A DNA stretch of 64,000 nucleotides, taken from Lutjanus erythropterus (lineage: Eukaryota; Chordata; Actinopteri; Lutjaniformes; Lutjanidae). Of the stretch, positions 1-11,300 are shown one piece after another (position 1 is the first letter of the stretch; each line of letters starts with the position of its first letter). Below the pieces are notes generated by a model. The model saw nothing but the letters and a program-made list of their open reading frames with translations. It was not told the DNA's origin and did no database searches. The DNA lies in NCBI GenBank assembly GCA_020091685.1, contig CM034607.1, forward strand, positions 22,753,253 to 22,817,252, in the 5' to 3' direction. Made by a program: the position numbers and the translations under genes.

Positions 1-1015
1 ACTTCAGGCTGCAGAGCAGAAGCCAATGTTTACCATGGAGAAGTTTTTTTTACTGGAAACAACAAATGTGGAAGCCAGGTTTACATAGTTGCACCACATT
101 TCTTGCAGATGCAAGTGTTAAATTTTGCTTTTTTATATTGGACAGAACCAAATTTGGAAGATAGTTAAGAGATGTTGCTGGGGTACCTGTAAAGTGATAT
201 ATGTTATATCCTAAATTAGCTAATGATCAGTGTAAATGAGCTAGCTAGTTAGCTAGTGTTTTTCTAATGTTACCTATCAGATGTAACAAACTATTATTTA
301 GTAGGCTAGTGTTTCACCACAGAGAAAAAGAATAGCTAACTACCCAGCAAATGATTGGTATAGATTAGCTAGCTATTTTGAATTTTTATTGCAGCATAGA
401 CCAAAAGGGACGGAATTTAAAAAAGGTCAGTTTAGTTTCAGGAGGTTATGTGCCAGACCATTTGCCAGGCAGCCAAACATTAAGCATCTTTTTTGTTCGT
501 TTTAAATTAAAACAAATGAGATACAACATGCTATGCTGTGTTCAAATGGGGTTGTGTTTACTATGTTCATGACCTTGAAGACTGGAGATTTTCTTAAAGC
601 TCCCAGTTCACGAGTCATGGACACAATTAATTTTAGAGTTTCTGGTGGGTGAATTTGTTTCTGCTAGACCGAGCCAGGCAAGCTGTTTCCCCATTTCCAG
701 CTTCATATCCCTGTACAGACATGAGAGTGGTATCAATATTTTCATCTAGCACTCAGCAGGAAACTGAATACCCATTTCTCCCAAACTTATCCTTTAAGAA
801 ATGACAACAGAGGAATATTTTAATGGTTTATTGATGGTATTTTTTCAGGATACATCAGGCTAGACATTATAGGAAACTATAAGACTAGCAAATTGAAATC
901 TCTTAATAGAATGTGATTGAATTTATTTTTTCTGTTAATGCAAAATGATTTATTAGTCTGGGTCCATGCGAGTCGTTAAAATATAGTAGTTATGAAGGGA
1001 TGCCTGAGTTTTGAC
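1..1015. other. Spacer downstream of clec3b
   Basis: A/T-rich sequence with no gene that I recognise. It contains a TAGCTA-rich stretch at about 205-380 that resembles the tandem sequence at 30490-30780. At 659-800 it holds one half of the long inverted-repeat element seen complete at 34951-36342 (shared ACATGAGAGTGGTATCAAT segment). Confidence 0.5.
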
Positions 1016-1448
1016 CAGTGGTTCTCAACCAGTGAGTCATGGAACTGCTGTAATAGAGGTGTGGATGTGTGGAAACAACTTAAAAAGTTACAGCCAGTTT
1101 TTACAATTGTGAAAGGTGCCAGCACCTAGACACACCTTTTGTTAGAGAAGTACTGGTATTTTGAAATATGATCATCCAATATTTTTTATGAAACTACTGG
1201 AAAAAGAGAGAGGTACAAAGATCTATAAAATGAAGGCAGAAATCATTGACTCCTTTGCAGGAGATTAAGTCCCACAATCTCTTGCTTATCCTTGACTGAA
1301 CTTTGTTCTTTCTTTTTTGTGACCGCAAGGAATGCTGCAAATGACATATTACCAGTTCACTTTTGTCCAAAATAACAGTGTTATATTTCACTGTCTCAAG
1401 CAACTATATCAGCATTGAGTTCCGATGCAAACCAACTGAGAACCACTG
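1016..1448. mobile_element. hAT-like non-autonomous element (MITE)
   Basis: The left end CAGTGGTTCTCAACCAGT and the right end, read inverted CAGTGGTTCTCAGTTGG, form terminal inverted repeats of the CAGTGGTTCTCAA type typical of hAT elements. The 433-bp interior has no coding capacity. A clean 8-bp target duplication is not visible. Confidence 0.65.
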
Positions 1449-1555
1449 GCTTAAAACTCCTTTTAGAAGAGCAGGCAAAGTGGCATTGCAGCAAGAGTAG
1501 GCCTACACAGTGAAAGCAGCTACAACCATGCGCAGTCTATGCTGAGATAAAGGGA

Positions 1556-4500
1556 TCAAACAATGTTGAACTGGCAGACGGAGGGCTTCTCCTCACGACA
1601 GTTCTCATCAGACCACTTCCCTCGGGAGGCTACGGACAGGACGGCACAGTTCTGGGACTGGCCGCCGTCCGGCTGTCGAACGCCGGATGTGTCCCAGTTT
1701 TTGTATGTGACGCTGAGGCCGGTCTGGTCTACCCAGGAGCCCTCAGTCATCATGTCGTTGAAGCCCACCCAGACCTGCGCATCTGAGCCGATGCTCTCGC
1801 GGATGTAGTCCCTGAGCTGGTCGTTCTCGTCGCTGGACATGGGCGCACCGAGGACACCGCCCAGGTTGTTGCAGTCTTCACTGGCAGTGTGATAGCGTTT
1901 TCTCAGAGGGTCAGCCAAGTAACACTTGCCGTGGATCTTTTTGCCTTTCAAACAGACTGAAGAGAAAAATAAAAGAGCGAATAAAAGAGTGGCAGATGGT
2001 TAGATTGACCTAAACTTTGATTTAGTGTCATCTTCAATTTGTTTCATTTGGAGATCTTACAGTAATCTAGGGCAGTCCTCGACTAAGATTATTTCAGTCA
2101 AATCAGATTTGTTCATTTTTTCCTCTTCAGTGCACCACACTAAACTCCCATATCAGCCTACATGACTGTAGGACGTGTGTAAGAGTTTTACCGGTAGGAC
2201 TTGTGTTTTAATGCCTTTGGTTGTCATCTGTGATGTGGAAACATAAGATTTTCCCGTTTTTCATGACTCCTGCCCCATCCAAATCCTCAAAAAATATTTT
2301 TGTCCCATCCAAATCCCAGAAGAATGACTCCCGTCCCATTCTGTTCTCATCAATTCACAGTTCACACACAACATTACATAAGTTACTAAATATATGAAAA
2401 AACTGACCTATTGTTATTATGATTCCCACTCCCGCAGTGCTTCTCTCCCCAGGCTGGTGCAGTATTATAGCCCCTGTCCAGCATCAACTGCTCTGCACGC
2501 TGTACGCTGTGAATTAAGGGTTTATTCTGACTAAATTAGAGTTGCTGATTGTTGGAACAGTGGACAGTTTTTGGTGAGTTTTATTTGGTTTGTGTTGAGC
2601 TTGAATGAATCTGATAATGATGTTTTATGATGCTATTGAATTCTGGTTTAACAAAACATATCTTACTCTTTTAAAAAATGTCTCTATCTGTAGTGATCCT
2701 TTGCATCATGTTGTCAGACATGTATAACAGCTATCTGAGCGTGTCAGTGACAAAAACAAGCACAAGCAAACAAGCAAGCATCACCTGCCCTGTGCGCTCT
2801 GCTGGTGCGCTCTGGTGAAGTGGCTCTGCTCTGTTTCTGTCTCTCTTCATTGCTTCCATCAATGTTAGTTTTGTGGTTTGTGGTGATTTTTGAGATTCAG
2901 TTTAAGTTTATAGCTTGTCACAGTTAAAAAAACAAGAGCTTTCTTGTTTTTTAGCTGTGACCTTTCACTGTCCTTTCACTGCCCCTCATCAGTTAACCAC
3001 CAGTGCATGTTGTCACTGGGATTTTGCAACAGCTAATATAAAAATATATTTATCATTCCCATCATGACCATCCTTTCCATTTCTTGTGAATTGTCCTATT
3101 CGTGCATTTCTGTAAGCTGTTTGTTTTATCCTGTTATTGCAAAGTGCACACTGACCAACAAAGGAATAAAAAACAAATGTTGGACTGGAAGAATCTCAGT
3201 TCACTGAGTCTGACTGATGATTCAAATCAACTATCAAGGGGCAGCCCTGCAGATATTCTGTTATCTCTGAGAATGTGAATAAAAGTTGTCCTGTGGTCTT
3301 TTGGAGACAAATATCCTCAATGATAATGAGAAACATGAATAAAATTGACTTTTTCCCCTGTAGGCTACTGAATCTTTTTGGATTTGCAGGAACAACCTGT
3401 GTCTCATTTTGTGTTCTGAACAAGAGGTCAGACACGTGTACGCCATGTGCTGTCCAGATTAAAATTTGCCATTTCAAAGACTACACATGTATCCCATCTG
3501 TCCTTATATTAAGAGAAGCATGCTTCAGACTGTTGACTTCAACTTCTGTACATATGTAGCTCACGTCACGCTATCAATAAATTCACTCAGCACCGCCTTA
3601 AAGCATTCACACTTTGTCATCCACTGCAGACAGAAGTGAGACTAGAAGAGTCATGAACATGATACTAATAGCTGCTCGCCGTCTCCACAGGTGATCATTA
3701 AGTAGGCTCAGTCACAGTGTTGCATCAAAAGGCTTTAAGGAGTTCATCTTGTTCTAGGACATTTCAGCAGGTACAATTTTACTGATACAGGGGCTTAAAT
3801 TTGGCCAATCTGCAAGTCTTAACGCGATTTTGTCTGAACCATGGACAGACCAACCTGTTTGTTGGCTCGAGGGCAAAAGAAAAAGATACAGGAACCCTAT
3901 CCACCCTAGCCCCATCTGTCGCCTGGCCCCAGGCTTTCTTTCTGTGTGGTAATTTGATTAAAACAACTTTATTTGGAAATATGCACCACAAGAGCACAAT
4001 ATAAACCAGGCCTCCACTTTCTGGGCCCCATCAGTTATAAGAATCCTTGCCTGAGGATCTTTTTATATCTGATCTTGAAACTCATTTTTATGCCTCCGTA
4101 CTGGTGACAGCTGTGGTCGGAGACATTGTGTTTTCAGGTTGTCTGCCCATCCATCCCATTTATGTGAATGTAATATCTCAAGAACGCCGTGATGGGATTT
4201 CTTAAAACTTGGCACAAATGTCCACTTAGACCCAAAGATGAAATAATTAGATTTTGGTGGTCAAAGTTCAACGTCACTGTGACCTCATGAACATCTTATT
4301 CTCGTGAACCTGGTATCTCAAGAAGACCTTGAGGGAGTTTCTTCAAACTTGGACTTTAGGAAGAACTGATTACAATTTAGAGGTCAAAGGTCATGGTCAC
4401 TGTGACTTCACAAACACATTTTTCAAAATTTCACACAGATTTCTAATGGGATAAAATCAAATCAATCAAGTCTCTCTCACTGGAAATTATTCACTAGAAT

Positions 4501-6540
4501 CATGCTTTCATGTCAATATAGTGATAACTTACATTTTGTCAAATAATTCACTGAATAACTTTTATGAAATTCCTTTAAAGTCTTGACTGCATATATTATA
4601 TGAGTCTGGACAGACATGGATGTAAACTGAAACTTTTTGTTGCTCAGTTTGCTGTGAGCTGGAACAAGCTAGAGAGCTGTAACTTCACCCCAATAACTAG
4701 AAATGATGTGCAAATGCTTCCCAAGCAACAGGACCCAAATCATCCAGATGGTGGTGCTATAGTTAATGGCCAAAAGCCATCATAAACTGTGACCAATGGG
4801 GGGCGCCACACATGACAAAACAGGATTAAATGTTAATGTACTTTCTTTACTAGCCTGGTCAGGCAAGTGGGTCATGAATCTACTTGCCCAACATCATTTT
4901 TTACTTGCCCCTGTGCAAACTGTTTTATTTCTTAGCGGTTATCAAATAACAGCAAAGACTTAAGTTACTTGTCATGTTTATTCTAGGGCTGCAGTGTCTA
5001 TACAATGTCAGAAAATAGTGGAAGAAATGCCCCATTCCAACCCAAAAAAACAAAGATATTTAGTTTAATGTGATAATAATCTGAGAAAAGGAGTTTTGCA
5101 TGAAAACTTTCAACTATCAAATTAGTTAAAATCTTTTTTAAAACTTGCCCAGTCAGGCAAGTGAGTTGCTAGATTTACTAGCCTGAAATGGCATTTTACG
5201 TTCCTCTGGCAAGCGGGCCATCCTTATTTTTGAGCCCTGCAAAACATTAACCTGGTGGCAAAATTTCAGCAACTTTGGTGAACATGATCTGGGGGAAACT
5301 ATCACACATTGGCTCATAACTCCAGCTGTCTTGGAGCTGATTGAACTCAGTGGGGACATCTTGTGCGGCGTCCTGAACTTAAACAAGTTTCCTTCACATC
5401 CAGTGATGCAGCTCTTTGAGTGTGCAGTTCTTGAAATGCAATGTAATTATGAAACTAGTGTGTGATTAGGCTCACTCCTTCTTTAAACAAAAACGCTCTA
5501 GCTGATGGGACTTTGCTGAGCTGTGTGAGGCCTGAAATGCACTGGCTGCTGCTTGTGCCTTTAATTTTGAGTCATTACAACAACCCTCTGTTGGCCAGGT
5601 TTAAACCCAGAACTGCAGATTGCGGCTGTAGTTTTATCTTGTTTTTATGGTTGTGTTTTCATGGATTTATGTTTTTATTGTGATACTTTATGGTTTTACT
5701 TTTTTTTTAAATGTTTTTTTCCCCCATAGTTTGATTGCACAGTGCTTTGGTGAACTGCTGCTTTTAAATGCTCTCTAAATAAATTTGGATTCAACTGAAA
5801 TTGATTGGATGCACTTTTGATTTAATTTACATCTTATTCCTTGTCTGACTCTTAAGATTAAACTAGATTTGACAGAGGGACCCTCTACAGACAGTACCAC
5901 ACGATTAAATAATAATGCATGACTGTGATGTATTTTAGTATCATAAATTCTTACAGAAAAGATTGCAATCACTCAATTATACACAACTGATTTACACACA
6001 TTAAACCCCGGGCTTTTGCCACTTTTTTCTGGTTGGTAATTAAGCTTTGGTTTGAACCCAGACACATTCCTGCATTCCTTTATTAATGTAAACAAGATCA
6101 AATTTATGATCCAGATGTTTAAAAGCGGAGCTCACCTGTCTGCAGGGCTTGTTGTTCCTTCAGCAGGTTGAGCTCCTGCACGATGTCGTTGATCTGTTTC
6201 TGTAGGTGCTCGATGCCAGTATCCTTTGTTGCATCTGAATCCAACAACACCAGACACCAGGAAATTCAAATCAGGTGTGACAAATGTTTGAAGAATTTAT
6301 TATTTTAAAGAGATTTGAGCATAGGGTCATAAAAAAAACACGCTGCTTAAAGAAAAACGAGAAAATCAATTTGATAGTGATCTAAAATAACTCAAAATAT
6401 TCAAGTAATTTGTACTTTTCCAATAGATTGTGATGTTTTTTACCTTTTTTCACTGGTTTCCTCCTCGGTAGAGTCTGCTGTAACGAGCAGTTGACCAGCA
6501 GTAGTACTCCCAGCAGCACACACACTCCTCTGAACTCCAT
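1556..6540 (-). CDS. clec3b: Tetranectin (C-type lectin domain family 3 member B), 3 exons
   Basis: Secreted trimeric C-type lectin-like protein; in mammals it binds plasminogen kringle 4, heparin and calcium in plasma and matrix. Coding exons on the minus strand are 6540-6444, 6234-6136 and 1956-1556, joined in phases 1 and 1 with GT-AG borders, giving 198 residues (human 202). Exon 1 encodes a signal peptide (hydrophobic core about residues 6-17) and a basic tail with PRRKPVKK. Exon 2 encodes the trimerising coiled coil, ending LKEQQALQT, which is identical to the mammalian sequence. Exon 3 encodes the lectin-like domain with ASEDC, the WVGFNDM and WVDQTG motifs, the QPDGG loop, KWSDENC and a terminal CQFNIV. 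The three-exon layout matches the family. Two binding-loop residues differ from human (see findings). CLEC3A is the alternative, but the ending and LKEQQALQT favour CLEC3B. Teleosts may carry two copies, so an a/b suffix is not assigned. Confidence 0.95.
2200..2480. repeat. Dispersed repeat shared with 42015-42300
   Basis: Lies in clec3b intron 2. CCCATCCAAATCC motifs and the segment TGTTATTATGATTCCCACTC recur, diverged, at about 42090-42280. Family unknown. Confidence 0.5.
4130..4465. repeat. Dispersed repeat (GGTCAAAGTTCAACGTCACTG type)
   Basis: Contains two diverged tandem halves, each with ATCTCAAGAA, a run related to GGATTTCTTCAAACTTGG, and GGTCA...GTCACTGTGAC. This pattern is common in fish genomic repeats. 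It lies in clec3b intron 2 and has no coding potential. Confidence 0.55.
4845..5240. repeat. Repeat bounded by inverted and direct AGTCAGGCAAGT-like blocks
   Basis: TACTAGCCTGGTCAGGCAAG at the left and CCAGTCAGGCAAGTGAG then TACTAGCCTG at the right show shared blocks around a 300-bp interior, suggesting an old element in clec3b intron 2. Family not recognised. Confidence 0.35.
5630..5800 (+). mobile_element. Probable LINE 3' terminal fragment
   Basis: Within clec3b intron 2: AGTGCTTTGGTGAACTGCTG, then TTTTAAATGCTCTCTAAATAAA, shown here in two pieces, resembles a LINE 3' end ending in a polyadenylation-like tail. No coding remnant is visible upstream. Confidence 0.4.
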
Positions 6541-6573
6541 GGTTGGACCTGTTGAATGAGGCTGCTCCAGCGC

Positions 6574-6700
6574 GGATGCTCGCAATTTATCTGCCTCGCT
6601 CCTGCTCTAACACCCTCCCTCTCATCCGTCCGACCAGGGAAAAACACTGACGTCCAAAGCCATTTGCAGGAATAACAATCCGACCTCAGGAGTTTGTGTC
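6574..6700 (-). promoter_or_regulatory. Probable clec3b promoter
   Basis: An A/T-rich TATA-like stretch (minus strand GATAAATTG, about 6576-6584) lies roughly 40 bases upstream of the clec3b start codon at 6540, with a G-rich segment further upstream. Exact transcription start is not visible; the short leader this implies makes the assignment tentative. Confidence 0.3.
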
Positions 6701-8276
6701 TCATCTGGCTCCAGACACTTCACGTGGAGGGCCAGCACCAACCAGAGCCAGGCCTGGAAAGCAGGTGGAGACTGGCAGACAGTTTGACACAGTGTGAAGT
6801 TGTTATGAACTTTCGTCAAAAAGAAATAAACAAACACTGACTCATCTGTTGCATAAATGCCTAAATAACTTGGTTACAGTTTATTTCTTGGCTCAAAGGA
6901 CTAGTTTGATCTTGAAAAAAGAGGATTGAATGAGACTTTCTTTCCTAAATGTTGGCCAAAAGGTGTTTTGGAAGCCTTGGCCTCATTTGGAAAAATTTAA
7001 ATATTTCCAGGTGCAGTGAAGCACTGAAATCTACACATCCCTGAAGCACTTTCACTTTTTCTGCAATACTGTGCTTAATTTTGAATTTTGTATCATTTTA
7101 TAAACCTTTCTCTGAATACGTTTAATCATAATCTGCAGTGAGAGCTCCAGCCATAAATAGAGGAGTTTGTTTTGGACCTGTGTGCTCTCAGCCCCTGCAC
7201 AGTGCACACACCCTACAACAGTCTGAGGGAAGAGTGGAAATGATCCAGTCACATCTGGACTTTCTGTAAGACTTCCACTTCACACAGTATTCAACTGACA
7301 CGTGGCAAACACAAAAGGACGCAGAGACACTGTGCATTTCTGTCCCAGCAGCCAGAGTATGAGGATCAGCTTTGTTTCTTTACCAGAAAAATAAATAACG
7401 AACTCAAGCTTGTGCAGAGTGGAACAAATGCACCGGCTGCCTGTTGCATGAGCTGGGTCTAACTTCAAACTTACCCTGGTTCTAACATACATTATTACTT
7501 TATGTTGTGATTTATGCATAACTAAAATAGGACATTTAAAAATTTTGCAATATAGAAAGTTATTTATGTAAATCATATTCTTCAGTAACATCATTTCATG
7601 GACATAATTGATTTTTTGTGAAACACACAGTAGTCCCTCTGTACTATTCTTAGCATACGTATTGCTGTAATCAAAATGTGTATCTCAACAGTACTACAAA
7701 AAACTTAAAATACGCAGGATCTTTCCCCAAGACTCTCTGATTCAAATGCAAAGCGCTCTTGCATCTGTTAGACTGTGTCCAGATTCTTTCACCTGTCTTT
7801 TTCTGTTTTCCAGTTCTCTAAGATTGTTTTACTTCCAGAAACACAGACATAATAAGGTGTTGTTCTCTGAGTTAACGTGTGGCTGAACAATAAGGCATCT
7901 ACATATTTAAAACAGATGACAGATTATCAAGTACATTCATCCAGAACCTCTTCAAATCAGGGCAAAGACATAACCTGAGTGTGCCAACAATGTCTTAATT
8001 AAAGGATTATCCAAATCAGAGCTTAAATCTACAAGTTAACTTCTTGATATTTGTTTCTAGCTGCAACATTACACGGCTGGTGTTGTTTTCACCTTGTGAG
8101 TCCATGTGTGTCATCACGGCAAAATGTGGTCCTGGAGACACTAACTGTAGCCAGATCTACCCCAGGAGAACTTTAACTACTTTAATCACGTCATAATGTT
8201 GTAATGACAGCTGAGTACTCGTGGGTCTGAACACAGTATCTTTACAAAGACAAGAGGGCTGTAAAAATTAATACAT
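6701..8276. other. clec3b-exosc7 spacer, nothing recognised
   Basis: Low-complexity, A/T-rich intergenic sequence. The open frames here are short and lack family resemblance or splice context. Confidence 0.4.
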
Positions 8277-8282
8277 TTTATT
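8277..8282 (-). terminator. Poly(A) signal of exosc7
   Basis: AATAAA on the minus strand, about 50 bases downstream of the exosc7 stop codon (8335-8333), implying a very short 3' UTR. It is the first canonical hexamer after the stop. Confidence 0.65.
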
Positions 8283-8332
8283 AGAAAATTCTGTATACAT
8301 GAACATACACACTGTAGATACAGTAAATGATC

Positions 8333-11300
8333 TCAGCCAAGGAAGCCAACTTTCTGTCGCTTCTTCCCCAAACTCTCCTCCTGCTGCAGCAGCTCCATGA
8401 GTGGAGCATGAAGAGCTTTCCCGACCCGTTTACCTGCCTGGAGACAAACAAAATACTTTAGCATGTTTCTACTGTATTGGCATTTACAAACAAAATCATC
8501 TGAAATCATTATATAACGATGGATGCAGTGCACATCATTACAATTGCTTTTGCTTGTTCCCAAGTTACTGCAACAGAGGCTGGGATCAGGAAGGGGGGAG
8601 TTACGTTACAGTACCATATATATGGTACTTTTATACACAGTACAGTATTATACTCTATGTTACAGAAGAAGGAAATACTACATTTAAAAAATTTTGGATT
8701 TTCAAAAAGAAAATAACTACTGTGAGTTGGTACCATAAACATGTGTGTGTATATGACAGTCAGGTCCAGGAGAGAACACACAGCTTTCATCTCGTCACCA
8801 GAGTACAGAGGTAATAAACAGTGGGTTAAGGTTAGGGGGGTTGTACACAAACAAAAGAGTCCCTCAGCTCAGTCAATTATCTTCATGCTGACCTGAGCTT
8901 AATTCCTAGAAGATTTGGTGGTTTCTCCCATTTTCTTAGAAAAAGAAGAGTTCTCCTGCCAATTCAATATCTCATCTCCACTCAAGTGACAACAACTAAT
9001 ATCAGGGAATTCCACAATTGAACCGAAGGAGAATCGTCTCCAACCCACTTTGTCTTCATATCTTTCCTAGCCAACATTAAAAGAAACTCTTTCTTTGTGC
9101 ACCTTCAAAGAATCCAATGTATTTCTTCAATATACTTCTTCTTGAATATACTGCTTTACATATTGCCATCCGATTATTTTGCATTTGGGACAATTTGGAG
9201 AAACTCCTGCTGAATATTTACTATAAATACATTGAGATGTAGGCATAATGTCAAATATTACATTGCAAAAACAAATTATATAGCACCATCACAGCTGAAA
9301 TAAAGGTGATAAAGTTGATGGTGATGTTTTAAAACTTAGTCTTCTGAACTTACGGCTTTTGGAAGAAACAGTTGCTTGGTTTTAAAATGATCTTAGTAAT
9401 AAATCTCACTGCGTTAGGTATGATGGTTTATGTTCTGATATTATATCCATGTATAAGCGGTGCCGCAGGGCTCTGTATTAGGCCTACTTTCATTAACTAT
9501 GTATGGAAATAATCTGGGTCAAAACTTGTCAGATGCTAGTTTCCTAGCCGCTAGTTTTTTATGCTGATGACACTGGTTTATATTGTTGTGAAGCAACTCT
9601 TGAACAGGCCAGTGGACACATGAAAAATGCTTTTATTGTTCAAAACACTCTGCTGGAGCTGAAACGTGAAATTCTTGTTTGAAAAGCAATAGAGGTTCTT
9701 AACTCTCACAAATACCAGAGCATTTTGACTGATGACTCCCTAACTTTTAAACCACGTGAGATGTAAATGGTGAAAAGGCTGAGGCTTATCAAGTTGTTAA
9801 ATGCTTTCAAATCCGGAATGAAATGATTAGAGACAGATTCCTTAGGACGACAATGTTTTTAGCTTAACTGGTTACACAACTGAGTTTCAGTGTTTTATTT
9901 TCTCTCCCTTTCTGGTTCTGTCTGTAACTTTGTGTTTTTGCTGCGAGCTGTCTTGGCCAGATCTCCTTAGAAAAAGAGAGATTCTAATCTCAATGAAACT
10001 CGCTTGGTTATTCAAAGGTTGAGTCAATCTTCCTGTATCTATTGCATATTGATACTCAGGAAGGCGATAGCAGAATTTCTTCCTATATTTCTATTTCTAC
10101 TGCCCCCTCCAGCAGTGTAATTGATGCTCCTTTTTTCCCCAAGGCAACATTTAAATAAAAATAAAATCACATTATGCTAATACTTCAGCTGGACTGAGAG
10201 GAGGCCAGATGGCCGAGGAGCAGAGCCGGACTCACCTCTGTCATTTCGAAGATGCTCTCTGGATCCAGGCTGCCTCCACCCACCTTCCTTGTGCAGGTGA
10301 CAGTGCCCTTGTGTGTGACAGAGATGATCAGGCTCGCCACAGAGCACGCCTTCTCCTGCAGAGTGGCGTCCACTACGTGCCGGTGGCCCACCTGCAGTAC
10401 AACAGGCAGAGTCAGGGGAGCCAAGCGGTGTGCATGATTCACTGTTTGTGTGATAACTGGCTATAAAAAGTGAGCTCACCTTGCACAACGTCACTATACA
10501 AGGAACATTTTCTACATTGAGCCTCACACAATCATACGGGTCGTCTGACAGCTCAATGTCTTTCCCTCCTTCGTCGTCAGCTGAAATGTGCACTCTAGGA
10601 ATTCTGTCAGGAAGGTAATAAAAAAAAAACTGTAAGCTTTCATTTTACTGAATAAGAATTTGCTAGAGCCAAACAAACAACACCTCACTTACTTTGTGTT
10701 GAAGAGAGCTGCCTTTACAGCTATTGAGATGGCATCGTACAGGTTTCCATCACACTGCAGAAGCTGTGGAAACATATCAGTGTGAGAGTTTACCTCAGTG
10801 AAAACCATGCAAGTGAATATATACAGACCAAAATAAGATGAATCTGGTGTAAAATGCAGGAACACTTTGTCCAGGAGAAACTAAGAGACTCTAGATGGCT
10901 TATTAAACAGTATTTTACATGTATTGATGCGTTATTATATCTTTAAACAAAGTAGCAGGGTTCAAAACTGTGATCATTTAGTCATTTAATTTTTTTTTAA
11001 TGAGTACTCCAGTAAATTCTGTTTTATTTGTAATGTAATTTCTTTTGTTTTATGTCTTATGTCTGAATTTGTAACCCGTGCTTGAAAAGTGCTATATAAA
11101 AAAGGTATTGTATTCATTATTATCATTATTGTTGTTGTTCACATTATTACTGACACTCACCAGCACGTCCACATAGAGGACCCAGCAGTGTTCCCCTGCA
11201 CTGATACAGAGGCTCTTCAGGTCCACACTGTGTTTGTTGTTGAAGACTTTGTAGAGAGTGTTACTCAGCTCCGTCCCCAGCTCCTCACCTCCTCTGCCCT

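Noticed and set aside
8401-8850. Open frames on both strands around exosc7 exon 8
   Set aside because: They overlap the confirmed last exon and its intron without homology of their own.
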